From: Chloroflexota bacterium | GTDB lineage: Bacteria > Chloroflexota > Anaerolineae > Anaerolineales > Villigracilaceae | Assembly: GCA_016219545.1 (NCBI GenBank) | Contig: JACRMH010000008.1 | Coordinates: 1-53,122 of the forward strand | Reading direction: 5' to 3' | Length of the DNA stretch: 53,122 bases | Shown here: in pieces, positions 25,844-34,074 of the stretch | How positions within the stretch are numbered: position 1 is the stretch's first letter | Layout: each line of letters starts with the position of its first letter | Position numbers and translations under genes: made by a program | Notes under the pieces: generated by a model | What the model was told of the DNA's origin: nothing | Database searches by the model: none | What the model saw: only the letters and a program-made list of their open reading frames with translations

Positions 25844-27171
25844 AGCAAAAATGGATCGGCTTCAGTGCCATCCTGGTAGGTATGAGCGCGTCAGCTCTTA
25901 TGCAAACCCTGGTCGCAACATCCATGCCTGTCATCGTGCGTGACCTGGGCGGCATGAATTTATACAGTTGGGTCTTCGGCGGTTATATGCTGGCGTCCAC
26001 CATCACCATTCCGCTCTTTGCGCGGCTGGCAGATATCTTTGGGCGGCGGATTCTCTACATTGTGGGATTGTCCATCTTCCTAACAGGTTCGGCGTTGATT
26101 GGCACCGCTTCAAGCATGGACCTGTTGGTGGGTTACCGCATCCTGCAGGGGATCGGCGCCGGAGCAGTTGCCCCCGCAGCACTCGCATCCATTGGAGATT
26201 TGTTTGGCGATGACGAACGCGGAAAAATGTTCGGCATCATCGGCGCGGTGCAGGTGCTTGCCAATTTGATCGGACCACCGCTCGGCGGTTGGATAACGGA
26301 CACATATTCATGGCGTTGGGGATTTTATCTTGTGCTGCCAATCGGTATTCTCGCAGCACTGCTTGCGCTAGTTGGACTTCAAAATAAATCGCAATTTACA
26401 AATTGGAAAGATCTGCGGCTTGACTGGCAGGGTGCCTCCATCATCGGACTTGGGTTATGTTTGGGGCTGGTGGGATTTCAAATCATCGGCGCAGGGAATA
26501 TTTTATATGGAACGATAACCTGTGCAATTGGAGCGGTGCTTCTACTGTTGGCATCGCAATGGGAACAAAAACACTCCGACCCTGTCATCCCCATTCCGCT
26601 GTTACAGGTCCCATCCATGTGGAAACCTGTGGTGGGAACATTGTTATTAGGGCTCGCAACCAATGGCGCGATTGCATACTTTCCGCTTTATCTGCAAAAG
26701 ATATTTTCCCAAACGGCCACCGCGACCGGTTTCGCTCTGCTGCCTATGCTGCTCATGGCAGGGATTGCTTCAGGCATAGGTGGCTCGCTGGCAAATCGTT
26801 ATCCGCGCCAGACCCAGTCCGCTGCGTGGATGCTGGTCACACTCGGGTTTACTCTTCTCGCAATTTTCCATGTTGAAAATATCCTAATCATGGCGGCGTT
26901 GATCGGTGCAGGGCTGGGACTCTTATTGCCCATCTATCTCCACTCCGCGCAGCAGACAGGCGGCGAAGCACATCTCGCCACCGCCAGCGGATTGATCCAG
27001 ATGGCGCGCAACATGGGCGGAGCAATGGGAATTCCATTGCTCGGCGCGTGGCTTGCCATGGGCGAGAATCTGCCCGCCTTCGTTTCTATTTTTGTGTCAC
27101 TGGTATTTATCGGCGTGCTCGGTTTTTCGATGGGGTTGATTTCGCCGAGATATTCAGAAAATAATATTTGA
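25840..27171 (+). CDS. MFS multidrug efflux transporter (DHA/EmrB-like)
   Basis: This 443-residue protein has 12-14 hydrophobic segments. The MFS motif A appears as LADIFGRRILYIVG after helix 2, RILQGIGAGAVAPA is the helix-4 motif B region, and GPPLGGWITD fits the motif C region of drug/proton antiporters. The start is the ATG overlapping the tetR stop; upstream in-frame codons lie inside tetR. Export of a toxic compound under TetR control is the likely role; the substrate is unknown. Confidence 0.92.
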   Translation: MKQKWIGFSAILVGMSASALMQTLVATSMPVIVRDLGGMNLYSWVFGGYMLASTITIPLFARLADIFGRRILYIVGLSIFLTGSALIGTASSMDLLVGYRILQGIGAGAVAPAALASIGDLFGDDERGKMFGIIGAVQVLANLIGPPLGGWITDTYSWRWGFYLVLPIGILAALLALVGLQNKSQFTNWKDLRLDWQGASIIGLGLCLGLVGFQIIGAGNILYGTITCAIGAVLLLLASQWEQKHSDPVIPIPLLQVPSMWKPVVGTLLLGLATNGAIAYFPLYLQKIFSQTATATGFALLPMLLMAGIASGIGGSLANRYPRQTQSAAWMLVTLGFTLLAIFHVENILIMAALIGAGLGLLLPIYLHSAQQTGGEAHLATASGLIQMARNMGGAMGIPLLGAWLAMGENLPAFVSIFVSLVFIGVLGFSMGLISPRYSENNI

Positions 27172-27222
27172 AACACAGAGAGTAGAGAGATTTTTTATTT
27201 TCTCCGTGGTAAAAGAATTTGC
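27172..27222. repeat. Partial ACACAGAG...CTCCGTGG dispersed repeat
   Basis: AAACACAGAGAGTAGAGAG, a T-rich centre and TTCTCCGTGGTAAA resemble the repeat at 17699-17770. It starts right after the MFS stop codon. Confidence 0.45.
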
Positions 27223-27237
27223 ACAAAGGAATAACGT

Positions 27238-29733
27238 ATGACAATCGCATGGTTTCATGAAATCGATTCGAATGACATTAATCTCGTCGGCGGGAAGGGT
27301 GCGAATCTCGGCAGGATGACGCGCGCGGGGCTGCCCGTGCCGCCTGGGTTTTGTGTCACGACCAAAGCGTACAAACAATTTATCAATGAGATGAACTTAT
27401 GGACTGAGATGGAACATCTCTTGGCAACCCTGCCTGCCCGCGAAGCGGGCGGGAAAATCCGTCAGCGGATAGAAAATGCTTCGATGCCTGAAGCCATTTC
27501 AAAGTCCATAAAAGAAGCGTATGCCAATCTCAGTAGCAGACACGCCCCCGTCGCCGTCCGTTCATCCGCCACAGCAGAAGATCTCGCAGACGCCAGTTTC
27601 GCTGGTCAGCAGGAAACATATCTGGGAATCCGAGGCGATGAGAGTCTCACTTTGCATGTTCAGCGTTGTTGGGCATCGTTGTGGACCGAACGCGCTATTG
27701 CCTACCGCGCACACAATAATTTTCCGCACGACGCAGTCAGCCTGTCTGTGGTGGTGCAGGAGATGATCGCGCCCGACGTGGCGGGCGTGTTGTTCACCGT
27801 CAATCCCGTCACGAACAGTATGGATGAAATGCTAATCAACGCATCTTTTGGATTGGGCGAAAGCGTGGTTTCGGGGCGCGTCACGCCTGACACGTATCGC
27901 GTGCGGCGCAAGAAATTTGCAATGCTCGAAATAATTTGCGGCAGCAAATCCATGCGTATTGACATGGCGCACGATAACGGCACGACTGAAACCGTTGTTG
28001 ATGATGCCGCGCGTCAGCGTTTGTGTTTGGACGCTGACGCGCTGCGCCGCTTGCTCGATTTGGGCAGCCAGGTCGAAGCGCACTACGGCAAGCCGCAGGA
28101 TATCGAATGGGGCTTGGCGAACGGGCAACTATATCTTTTGCAGACACGCCCGATCACATCGCTACTGACTGTCACCGCGAAACCGCAGACCCTGAATCGC
28201 ACACAGCACGAAATTGTCAACGACATTTTGGAACACTACCCCGAGCCGCCCTATCCCCTCGATTATTTTGCCGTGACCGATAGTTATCAGCAATTAATAA
28301 ACACGCTTCGGGACTATGGAGTGGAGTTGCCACCGTCTGATCAAATTATTCTTCTCAACGAAAACGGACTCGCCAGCGTCACTCCACCCAAGGTACGCAT
28401 GACCGCGCGTATATTAAGCGGGCTGGGTATCTTGCGAAAAAATCTCCAGGCCGATCCTAACTTATGGATTGATCAAAAGCATGCAAGTTTCGAATCTGAA
28501 ATCGATTCACTGCGCAACATGAATGTTGCGGCGCTTAATAATTCGGAACTGATTCAATTCATCCAGAGCGCCGTAGACATCACCAGCCGCGTCGGCGCGA
28601 TTCGTTTCCGCGACTTTATTGTCCCCGCTATCGCCCGCTCCGCTCATTTAAAAATGTTGATGGGGTTTGCAAAAGACTCCAAAACCATCAGCATCATGGA
28701 TCTGCTCGGCGACCTGCCCTACAAGACGGCGGTCATTGACCGTGCCTTGAAACAACTCGCGCGCGAAGCCGAAAAACTCCCACAAGTCAGCGACTTTCTA
28801 TTGAACACGAACATGGATTCAGTCATTGCTACGCTCGAACAAAACGCTGAAGGAAAAATATTCCTTGAAAAGGTCAATGCTTTCTTGAACGAACACGGCG
28901 CGCGCACGATGAAAATGTATCTGCCATTTTCCAACCGCTCGTGGTCTGAAACTCCCGCCACGTTGTTAACGACGATTGCGGTGCTGTTACGCTCGAAAAA
29001 AAACCACACCGAATCGAATCTTCACTATGCCGAGATTCGCCAACGCCTCATTGACCAAACTCCAGCCTGGTTCCGTTCCCAATTCATCTCCACGCTGGAG
29101 AAGTTCCGCATCGGACATATCGCTCGCGAGTCCACGCTCTACACTATCGAAGCAGGCTTTCTGCAAGCCCGCCGCGGTATGGATGAATCCGCGCAGAGAC
29201 TACTTGCACAAGGCGCGTTATCCAATTCCGCGCAAATCATTTACCTGACATTAACCGAACTCTACACTGCGTTGAATGGCTCGCTATCTTCAAGAGACAT
29301 CTCACAACTGATTTTGCGCCGCGAGAAGGCCCGTCCGCAAGCCATGAAACTCTGGCGCGGACAATTGCCGGCTCGGAAATCGAATTTAGGTGACACGGCA
29401 TTGAAAGGTCTCTCAGGCAGCTCGGGCTACGCTGAAGGTATTGTTAGGGTCATCAATGGTCCTGCCGAGTTTGACAAACTCCAGCCCGGCGATGTGCTCG
29501 TCTGTCCCTACACCGACCCTGCCTGGACTCCGCTTTTCACACTGGCATGCGCAGTCGTTTCGGATACGGGCGGACCGCTCTCTCATGCCGCCATCGTCGC
29601 GCGTGAGTACGGAATACCTGCGGTACTAGGGACAAAAAACGCCACCTCGAAATTTCGAGAGGGCGATCTCATCAGCGTGGATGGACAGAAAGGTGAAGTG
29701 AGGTTGGTGAAATCCATCATTACATCGGCATGA
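27238..29733 (+). CDS. PEP-synthase-like phosphotransferase (rifampin phosphotransferase type)
   Basis: This is an 831-residue protein. Residues 1-315 form a PPDK/PpsA-type ATP-grasp domain (LVGGKGANLGRM, AVRSSATAEDLADASFAGQQET, GLGESVVSGRVTPD, QDIEWGL). The C-terminus is the swivelling phosphohistidine domain with His783 in TGGPLSHAAIVARE. The middle part (about 320-720) does not look like the PEP/pyruvate barrel of PpsA, and no barrel follows the His domain. This layout matches rifampin phosphotransferases, which phosphorylate rifamycins using both ATP phosphates; the real substrate here is unknown. A ribosome site AAAGGA precedes the ATG. A palindrome at 27433-27453 lies in frame (LPAREAGGK). 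Confidence 0.85.
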   Translation: MTIAWFHEIDSNDINLVGGKGANLGRMTRAGLPVPPGFCVTTKAYKQFINEMNLWTEMEHLLATLPAREAGGKIRQRIENASMPEAISKSIKEAYANLSSRHAPVAVRSSATAEDLADASFAGQQETYLGIRGDESLTLHVQRCWASLWTERAIAYRAHNNFPHDAVSLSVVVQEMIAPDVAGVLFTVNPVTNSMDEMLINASFGLGESVVSGRVTPDTYRVRRKKFAMLEIICGSKSMRIDMAHDNGTTETVVDDAARQRLCLDADALRRLLDLGSQVEAHYGKPQDIEWGLANGQLYLLQTRPITSLLTVTAKPQTLNRTQHEIVNDILEHYPEPPYPLDYFAVTDSYQQLINTLRDYGVELPPSDQIILLNENGLASVTPPKVRMTARILSGLGILRKNLQADPNLWIDQKHASFESEIDSLRNMNVAALNNSELIQFIQSAVDITSRVGAIRFRDFIVPAIARSAHLKMLMGFAKDSKTISIMDLLGDLPYKTAVIDRALKQLAREAEKLPQVSDFLLNTNMDSVIATLEQNAEGKIFLEKVNAFLNEHGARTMKMYLPFSNRSWSETPATLLTTIAVLLRSKKNHTESNLHYAEIRQRLIDQTPAWFRSQFISTLEKFRIGHIARESTLYTIEAGFLQARRGMDESAQRLLAQGALSNSAQIIYLTLTELYTALNGSLSSRDISQLILRREKARPQAMKLWRGQLPARKSNLGDTALKGLSGSSGYAEGIVRVINGPAEFDKLQPGDVLVCPYTDPAWTPLFTLACAVVSDTGGPLSHAAIVAREYGIPAVLGTKNATSKFREGDLISVDGQKGEVRLVKSIITSA
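27433..27453. repeat. GC-rich palindrome inside a coding sequence
   Basis: CCTGCCCGC and GCGGGCGGG flank GAA (one T-G mismatch). It is in frame and encodes PAREAGG. The start CCTGCC-GCGAA is shared with the repeat at 305-343. Confidence 0.6.
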
Positions 29734-29808
29734 ACAACGCAGGGTAATGATTTAAGTGTACAGCATTACTTCGCTTTCTGTTTTCCTTAACACATATTGG
29801 CAGTATTC

Positions 29809-30378
29809 TTATTCCTCAACTTCCAAAAAATTCTTGAGCAATAATTTTCCATATTCCGTAAGAATGGACTCGGGATGAAATTGCACCCCATACGTGGGTT
29901 GTTGACGATGTTTGAGCGCCATGATCTCGCCTTCATCGGTTTGAGCGATGATCTCAAGTTCCGCCGGGACAGGTTCGTAAACCACCAGAGAGTGATAGCG
30001 CATCACCTCGAATGGTGAGGGAATATTCTTGAAGATACCCTGCTTATTATGAGTAATGAGAGAAGTCTTGCCATGCATAAGGCGCGAAGCACGATCCACC
30101 TTGCCGCCATAAACGGCAGCAAGACATTGATGTCCGAGGCAAACACCTAGTACGGGAATCCTGCCTGTGAAATATTTGATCGCCTCTCCGGAAATACCAC
30201 CATCTTTGATGGGCTCTCCCGGGCCCGGGGACACGACAAGATGATTCGGGCAGCAGGAGATCAATTCGTCGAGCGAGATCTGGTCATTGCGAAAGACTCG
30301 CGGTTCCGCACCAAGTTCACTAAAATACTGAACAAGGTTATAGGTGAACGAATCGTAGTTGTCAATTAGGGCAAGCAT
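29809..30378 (-). CDS. Glutamine amidotransferase subunit (PabA/TrpG type)
   Basis: This 189-residue class I amidotransferase supplies ammonia from glutamine to anthranilate or aminodeoxychorismate synthase. The triad is Cys80 (GVCLGHQ), His168 and Glu170 (QFHPES). LIDNYDSFTYNLVQYF and VVSPGPGEP are typical of TrpG/PabA. No trpE or pabB partner is in the window, so the pathway cannot be decided. The ATG follows TATACT by seven bases with no Shine-Dalgarno, so the message is probably leaderless. Confidence 0.92.
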   Translation of the reverse strand: MLALIDNYDSFTYNLVQYFSELGAEPRVFRNDQISLDELISCCPNHLVVSPGPGEPIKDGGISGEAIKYFTGRIPVLGVCLGHQCLAAVYGGKVDRASRLMHGKTSLITHNKQGIFKNIPSPFEVMRYHSLVVYEPVPAELEIIAQTDEGEIMALKHRQQPTYGVQFHPESILTEYGKLLLKNFLEVEE

Positions 30379-30385
30379 GAGGGAA

Positions 30386-30391
30386 AGTATA
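30386..30391 (-). promoter_or_regulatory. -10 box of a leaderless amidotransferase promoter
   Basis: TATACT ends seven bases before ATG 30378. Confidence 0.55.
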
Positions 30392-30395
30392 CGAT

Positions 30396-30426
30396 AAAAA
30401 AGAGACGCATTGGATTCGCGTCTCTT
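30396..30426 (-). terminator. Terminator of the Cys-rich small gene
   Basis: AAGAGACGC (30400-30408) pairs with GCGTCTCTT (30418-30426). On the minus strand a T6 run follows. It lies 28 bases past the stop of the gene at 30454-30777. Confidence 0.85.
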
Positions 30427-30453
30427 ATGACCCGTTTGATAATCAGGGTTTCA

Positions 30454-30777
30454 TTATTCGATATCTTCATCGAACCATTGACGTCCTTCACAGAATTCAC
30501 ACTGCCCATTGCTGGTGGCGCTGTCCCAGGTCCATTTGCAGTTGCCGCATTCATCCCCGCCTTTACAATTCGCCAGCATATGTTGGGCGGTGGTCAATAG
30601 ATCAGGGTGGCAATAAATGTCATTGCCGATCTTCACCATTGAAGGAGTTTTTACCGGGTTGGACTTTACCCAAGGCCGCCATGGCCATGAAAAAAATCTC
30701 TCAACCCAGGATCGTCTAACCATATCAATCACAAAAAATGAGGTTTCAATGATCTTTCTTTCCATTGGATTTTCCAT
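30454..30777 (-). CDS. Small Cys-rich protein of unknown function
   Basis: This 107-residue protein is not recognised. The first half is aromatic and basic (WVERFFSWPWRPW). The second half has CHPD, then CKGGDECGNCKW and CEFCEGRQWF, six cysteines that could bind a zinc ion or an Fe-S cluster, and the acidic tail DEDIE. AGGAGG lies five bases before the ATG and a strong terminator follows, so it is a real expressed unit. Neighbours give no clue. Confidence 0.65.
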   Translation of the reverse strand: MENPMERKIIETSFFVIDMVRRSWVERFFSWPWRPWVKSNPVKTPSMVKIGNDIYCHPDLLTTAQHMLANCKGGDECGNCKWTWDSATSNGQCEFCEGRQWFDEDIE

Positions 30778-31157
30778 TTTAGCCTCCTATTCCTGGAACT
30801 CCTCAAGCTCGGACAGTGGCGAAATTCCTTTATGAATTAAATTTACAATATACTCCCAGTGATTACAAGATAACAAATGTCATAACTAACAACATAGAAT
30901 TCAGCGCGTGTAATTGACAAATGCTTTCAGCAAGACTCTTTCCATTGGCCAGAAGCCAACCACAGGTCGAGAAAGAGGCGAATGATATTCATCCAGATTT
31001 AGTCCACTTAACCTGGATCATCCCAAATTGGATCAATCTCCCCCGCTTCATAAAAGAAATCCCAAAGCGAATGATTTTATTTTTTTCCAACTCTCAATTC
31101 TCAATTTCGCACATGTATTTCATTTGATAGAAGCGAAGCATTGTTATAATGACACCC
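30778..31157. other. AT-rich gap before an MFS gene
   Basis: About 380 bases hold the ribosome site of the Cys-rich gene at the left and the promoter of the MFS gene at the right. An open frame at 30921-31127 lacks a ribosome site and looks like chance. No RNA or repeat is seen. Confidence 0.5.
31145..31150 (+). promoter_or_regulatory. -10 box of a leaderless MFS promoter
   Basis: TATAAT ends seven bases before ATG 31158. TTGATA (31124-31129) is a possible -35 with a short 15-base spacer. Confidence 0.6.
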
Positions 31158-32411
31158 ATGCGTTTTAATTTATTCAATCAATCAGACATCCCCGAAAAAT
31201 ATCGCTCCAACTTCTGGCATTTATATTTCGACATTGCCTGGTTCGGCGTGCTGAGCGGCACAGCCGTTAACTTTCTCAACGTATATGCCACACGTCTTGG
31301 CGCATCCGGCACCCAGATCGGTCTGCTCGCCGCCATGGCTGCAATCGTCAACCTCTTCCTTGCCATCCCTGCAGGCCGCTGGATCGAAAAACGCCACACC
31401 GGGCACGCAGTCTTCTGGTCGTCCGTTGTTTTTCGCATCGGCTATGTTTTATGGATTCCCCTTCCCTGGCTCTTCAATGAGCAGGGACAGATCTGGGCGC
31501 TGATCATCCTCGCCTTCCTCATGGCAATTCCGCTCACGCCGCTTGGCGTTGGCTTCAACGCCCTCTTTGCAGAAGCAGTCCCAGATCGATTTCGTGCGCA
31601 AGTGGCGGGAACGCGCAACGTCACTTTTTCAATTGCCTACATGCTCACCTCCTTTGGCGCAGGTTACATCCTGAAGATCATGCCATTCACGCCGGGCTAT
31701 CAACTCATTTTTGCGATTGGAGCATTCGGCGCGGCAATGAGCAGTTATCATATCTACCATGTGAAACCACTGCAGGAAGAATCGTCGGCGCTTCAACTCT
31801 CACCGCAAGCTGATTCAACAACCCGGACAGTATCGCCCCGTGGAATTAAATCCGCCCTGCGCCTCGACATTTGGCAGACCCCGTTTCGAAACATCCTGCT
31901 GGCCCTCTTCTGCTTTCATTTCGCGCATTATCTCTCAGCGCCAATCTATCCGTTGTTCAATGTACGAGTCCTGCACCTCAACGATAGCAATATCGGCAAT
32001 GGGACTGCGTTTTATTATCTGACAGTCCTGATCGGCTCGACCCAATTCAGGCGCGTGGCTCAACGTTACGGCAATAAAAAAGTGACCGGTTGGTCCGTGG
32101 CAGGCATGGCCATTTATCCATTTATGCTCGCGGCTTCCCATACCGTCTGGCAATATTACGTGCTTTCCTTCCTGGGCGGATTCCTCTGGGCAATGGTCAA
32201 TGGTGCATACATCAACTATATGCTTGAAAATATTCCGCCTGCTGACAGGCCCTCCCATCTCGCATGGTACAGTATTGCGCTAAACATCGCCATTCTTGCG
32301 AGTTCTCTTGCCGGTCCTGCCATTGCAGAAATGACCGGACTGGTCAATGCGTTGATCCTTTTCGGCGTACTGCGCATTGTGGCGGGTATAGTCATCCTAA
32401 AATGGGGATAA
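31158..32411 (+). CDS. MFS transporter, substrate unknown
   Basis: This 417-residue protein has about twelve hydrophobic helices. IPAGRWIEKRHTGHAVF after helix 2 is a weak form of MFS motif A. It has no motif marking a substrate. I chose ATG 31158, seven bases after TATAAT; the ATG at 31149 lies inside that box. There is no Shine-Dalgarno. It is 42 bases upstream of smpB, but smpB has its own promoter. Homology class is clear; the transported compound is not. Confidence 0.88.
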   Translation: MRFNLFNQSDIPEKYRSNFWHLYFDIAWFGVLSGTAVNFLNVYATRLGASGTQIGLLAAMAAIVNLFLAIPAGRWIEKRHTGHAVFWSSVVFRIGYVLWIPLPWLFNEQGQIWALIILAFLMAIPLTPLGVGFNALFAEAVPDRFRAQVAGTRNVTFSIAYMLTSFGAGYILKIMPFTPGYQLIFAIGAFGAAMSSYHIYHVKPLQEESSALQLSPQADSTTRTVSPRGIKSALRLDIWQTPFRNILLALFCFHFAHYLSAPIYPLFNVRVLHLNDSNIGNGTAFYYLTVLIGSTQFRRVAQRYGNKKVTGWSVAGMAIYPFMLAASHTVWQYYVLSFLGGFLWAMVNGAYINYMLENIPPADRPSHLAWYSIALNIAILASSLAGPAIAEMTGLVNALILFGVLRIVAGIVILKWG

Positions 32412-32420
32412 CATATTTAC

Positions 32421-32435
32421 AGACCTGACAGGTCT
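32421..32435. repeat. AGACCTG-A-CAGGTCT palindrome before smpB
   Basis: Seven-base arms around one A, six bases upstream of the smpB -10 box. It is the core of the palindrome at 22813-22848. It could be a mobile repeat or, by position, an operator. Confidence 0.6.
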
Positions 32436-32437
32436 TA

Positions 32438-32446
32438 TGCTAAAAT
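32438..32446 (+). promoter_or_regulatory. Extended -10 box of a leaderless smpB promoter
   Basis: TGCTAAAAT (TG, one base, TAAAAT) ends seven bases before the GTG start of smpB. Confidence 0.65.
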
Positions 32447-32453
32447 CAAACTC

Positions 32454-32915
32454 GTGACAGAAAACATTAAAGTACTCGCAAATAATCGCAAGGCAAGTTT
32501 TGAATATTTCCTGATGGAAAAATTCGAAGCCGGCCTTGTTCTGCATGGCTCAGAGATCAAATCCATCCGCGCCGGGCAGGTCAGCATCCAGGAAGCCTAT
32601 GTGGACATTCCCAATGGTCATGAAGCCTGGCTGATCGAATCACATATCGCGCCTTATGAACAGGCGGGTCAACACTTCAACCATGAGCCAAAGCGCAAAC
32701 GAAAACTTCTCCTGCATAAAAAACAGATCCGGGAGCTTTTCAACGACATCCGCATCAAAGGCATGACGGTTGTGCCAACGCGCGTCTATCTCAAGGATGG
32801 TCGCGCCAAGATCGAGATCGCTCTCGCAAAGGGCAAAAAAGCCTACGATAAACGCGCCACGATTGCAAAGCGGGACGAAGAGCGCAGCAACGAAAGAGCG
32901 TCAAGAGTTCGTTAG
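32454..32915 (+). CDS. smpB: SsrA-binding protein SmpB
   Basis: SmpB carries tmRNA to stalled ribosomes for trans-translation. The 153-residue protein has ANNRKASFEYF, VLHGSEIKSIRAGQVSIQEAY, RKRKLLLHKKQI and the basic C-terminal tail after KGKKAYDKRATI, all typical. The GTG start is set by the promoter spacing and the conserved N-terminus; no Shine-Dalgarno is present. No ssrA gene was found next to it in this window. Confidence 0.96.
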   Translation: MTENIKVLANNRKASFEYFLMEKFEAGLVLHGSEIKSIRAGQVSIQEAYVDIPNGHEAWLIESHIAPYEQAGQHFNHEPKRKRKLLLHKKQIRELFNDIRIKGMTVVPTRVYLKDGRAKIEIALAKGKKAYDKRATIAKRDEERSNERASRVR

Positions 32916-32945
32916 TTGTTCATCAACTAAACGCAAGGAGATCAA

Positions 32946-33725
32946 ATGCCCTCAACCATTGGTGGAATAAATTTACTGCCAGAAGCAGAAAAACGCGCGA
33001 TCTATGCGCGTTATATCCCAAAAGCACTTTTGGAAAAATACAGTATTCCGCCGCTTACCTCTGCTGCAGGATACAACCTTTTGCAGTTCCGTTTTGCGAC
33101 CGGCTCAAACGACGTGGAAATGCGTCTCTTCCACGAAATGAATTTTCCAGACCCCATCCTTTATGCCCATTTGACAGACACATTAAACGGACAGATCCAC
33201 GTTCTGCTTTATATCCTCAACGACCCATCCTCACCGCGTTTTGATGTGGATAAAATGCCGAACGGCTCACCAACAAAATTTGGCACCTTGCAGAGAAATA
33301 TCGAGGCTGAGAAATCCGCTCTCGAGGCTGGGCTGGCTCCGGGTCAGGTAAGACACGGATTAAGATTATTGGGGCAGGCCATCGAGTCGTTTGAAGAATT
33401 CATCTCGGCGCTCGGGCATGACATGTATTTTGTCGAACCTCTTTATTATCACAATGCAGTCATCTTTGAACGTTATGGTTTTAATTATCAAATGGGGAAA
33501 CGCCTGATGAACAGCATCCACTCTGGCTTTCAAACCGGGGGCGATCTCACAACCCAACTCGACGGCTCGAACCCGTTTCGCCAACCTGACGCCGCATATG
33601 CGATCCGCAAGCGCTCATGGGCCATCCACGACGGCATCCTCGGCGAACCCTTTACCAATGTGACCATGTATAAACGCGTGGGAATGTCCGCCGGCGTTGA
33701 TACCACCCCGAATTGCAAATGGTGA
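32946..33725 (+). CDS. Conserved-looking protein of unknown function
   Basis: This 259-residue soluble protein has no family I can name. The C-terminal 110 residues hold striking short motifs: YYHNAVIFERYGFNYQMGKRLM, in part; LDGSNPFRQPDAAYAIRKRSWAIHDGILGEPF, in part; and MYKRVG. Such residue-rich blocks suggest an enzyme rather than a structural protein. AAGGAG lies about five bases before the ATG, 30 bases after smpB, so it is probably co-transcribed with smpB. A terminator follows. Confidence 0.7.
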   Translation: MPSTIGGINLLPEAEKRAIYARYIPKALLEKYSIPPLTSAAGYNLLQFRFATGSNDVEMRLFHEMNFPDPILYAHLTDTLNGQIHVLLYILNDPSSPRFDVDKMPNGSPTKFGTLQRNIEAEKSALEAGLAPGQVRHGLRLLGQAIESFEEFISALGHDMYFVEPLYYHNAVIFERYGFNYQMGKRLMNSIHSGFQTGGDLTTQLDGSNPFRQPDAAYAIRKRSWAIHDGILGEPFTNVTMYKRVGMSAGVDTTPNCKW

Positions 33726-33734
33726 ATTAAAAGC

Positions 33735-33764
33735 AAAACGACCATGTTTTGACATGGTCGTTTT
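33735..33764. terminator. Bidirectional terminator between the smpB operon and tRNA-fMet
   Basis: AAAACGACCATG (33735-33746) pairs with CATGGTCGTTTT (33753-33764) around a 6-base loop, with A and T runs on both sides. Confidence 0.85.
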
Positions 33765-33767
33765 TAG

Positions 33768-33839
33768 TAGCGGGGACAGGACTTGAACCTGTGACCTTCG
33801 GGTTATGAGCCCGACGAGCTGCCACTGCTCCACCCCGCA
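33768..33839 (-). tRNA. Initiator tRNA-Met (CAT)
   Basis: A 72-base cloverleaf is readable on the minus strand: acceptor GCGGGG with CCCCGC, D stem GAGC/GCTC, anticodon stem CGGG/CCCG around CTCATAA (anticodon at 33805-33807), and a T arm with GTTCAAG. The three G:C pairs under the anticodon loop and the unpaired 1-72 position (T:T) mark it as the initiator. CCA is not encoded. Confidence 0.95.
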
Positions 33840-33965
33840 TCGAATGGACGCAGATATTACCATAACATTCACAGAATAGTCAAGCAATGTTTTAAATCAA
33901 TAAAAGCAGGCGAGTCCGTCAACACAACAACTCTAACAAACATAGTACCTTTGACTAAAAACAAT

Positions 33966-34036
33966 TTGTTAAGATTTAGTGTATAATGACCAAACCTTAA
34001 CAAATATTAACGAAAATAAAACAGACCCTTGTTAAG
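33966..34036 (+). promoter_or_regulatory. Repeated TTGTTAAG sites and -10 box before the response regulator
   Basis: TTGTTAAG occurs at 33966-33973 and 34029-34036 and inverted as CTTAACAA at 33996-34003; TTAACA-N4-TTAACG (33997-34012) is a direct repeat. A TATAAT at 33982-33987 lies among them. The layout fits an operator for an OmpR/PhoB-type regulator, probably the adjacent one. Confidence 0.5.
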
Positions 34037-34074
34037 TTAATTCTTCAAAAAGCAGGCGTTATCAAATAATCATT

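Noticed and set aside
30921..31127. Possible 68-residue protein in the gap before the MFS gene
   Set aside because: No ribosome site or leaderless promoter before it, and the sequence has no recognisable character.
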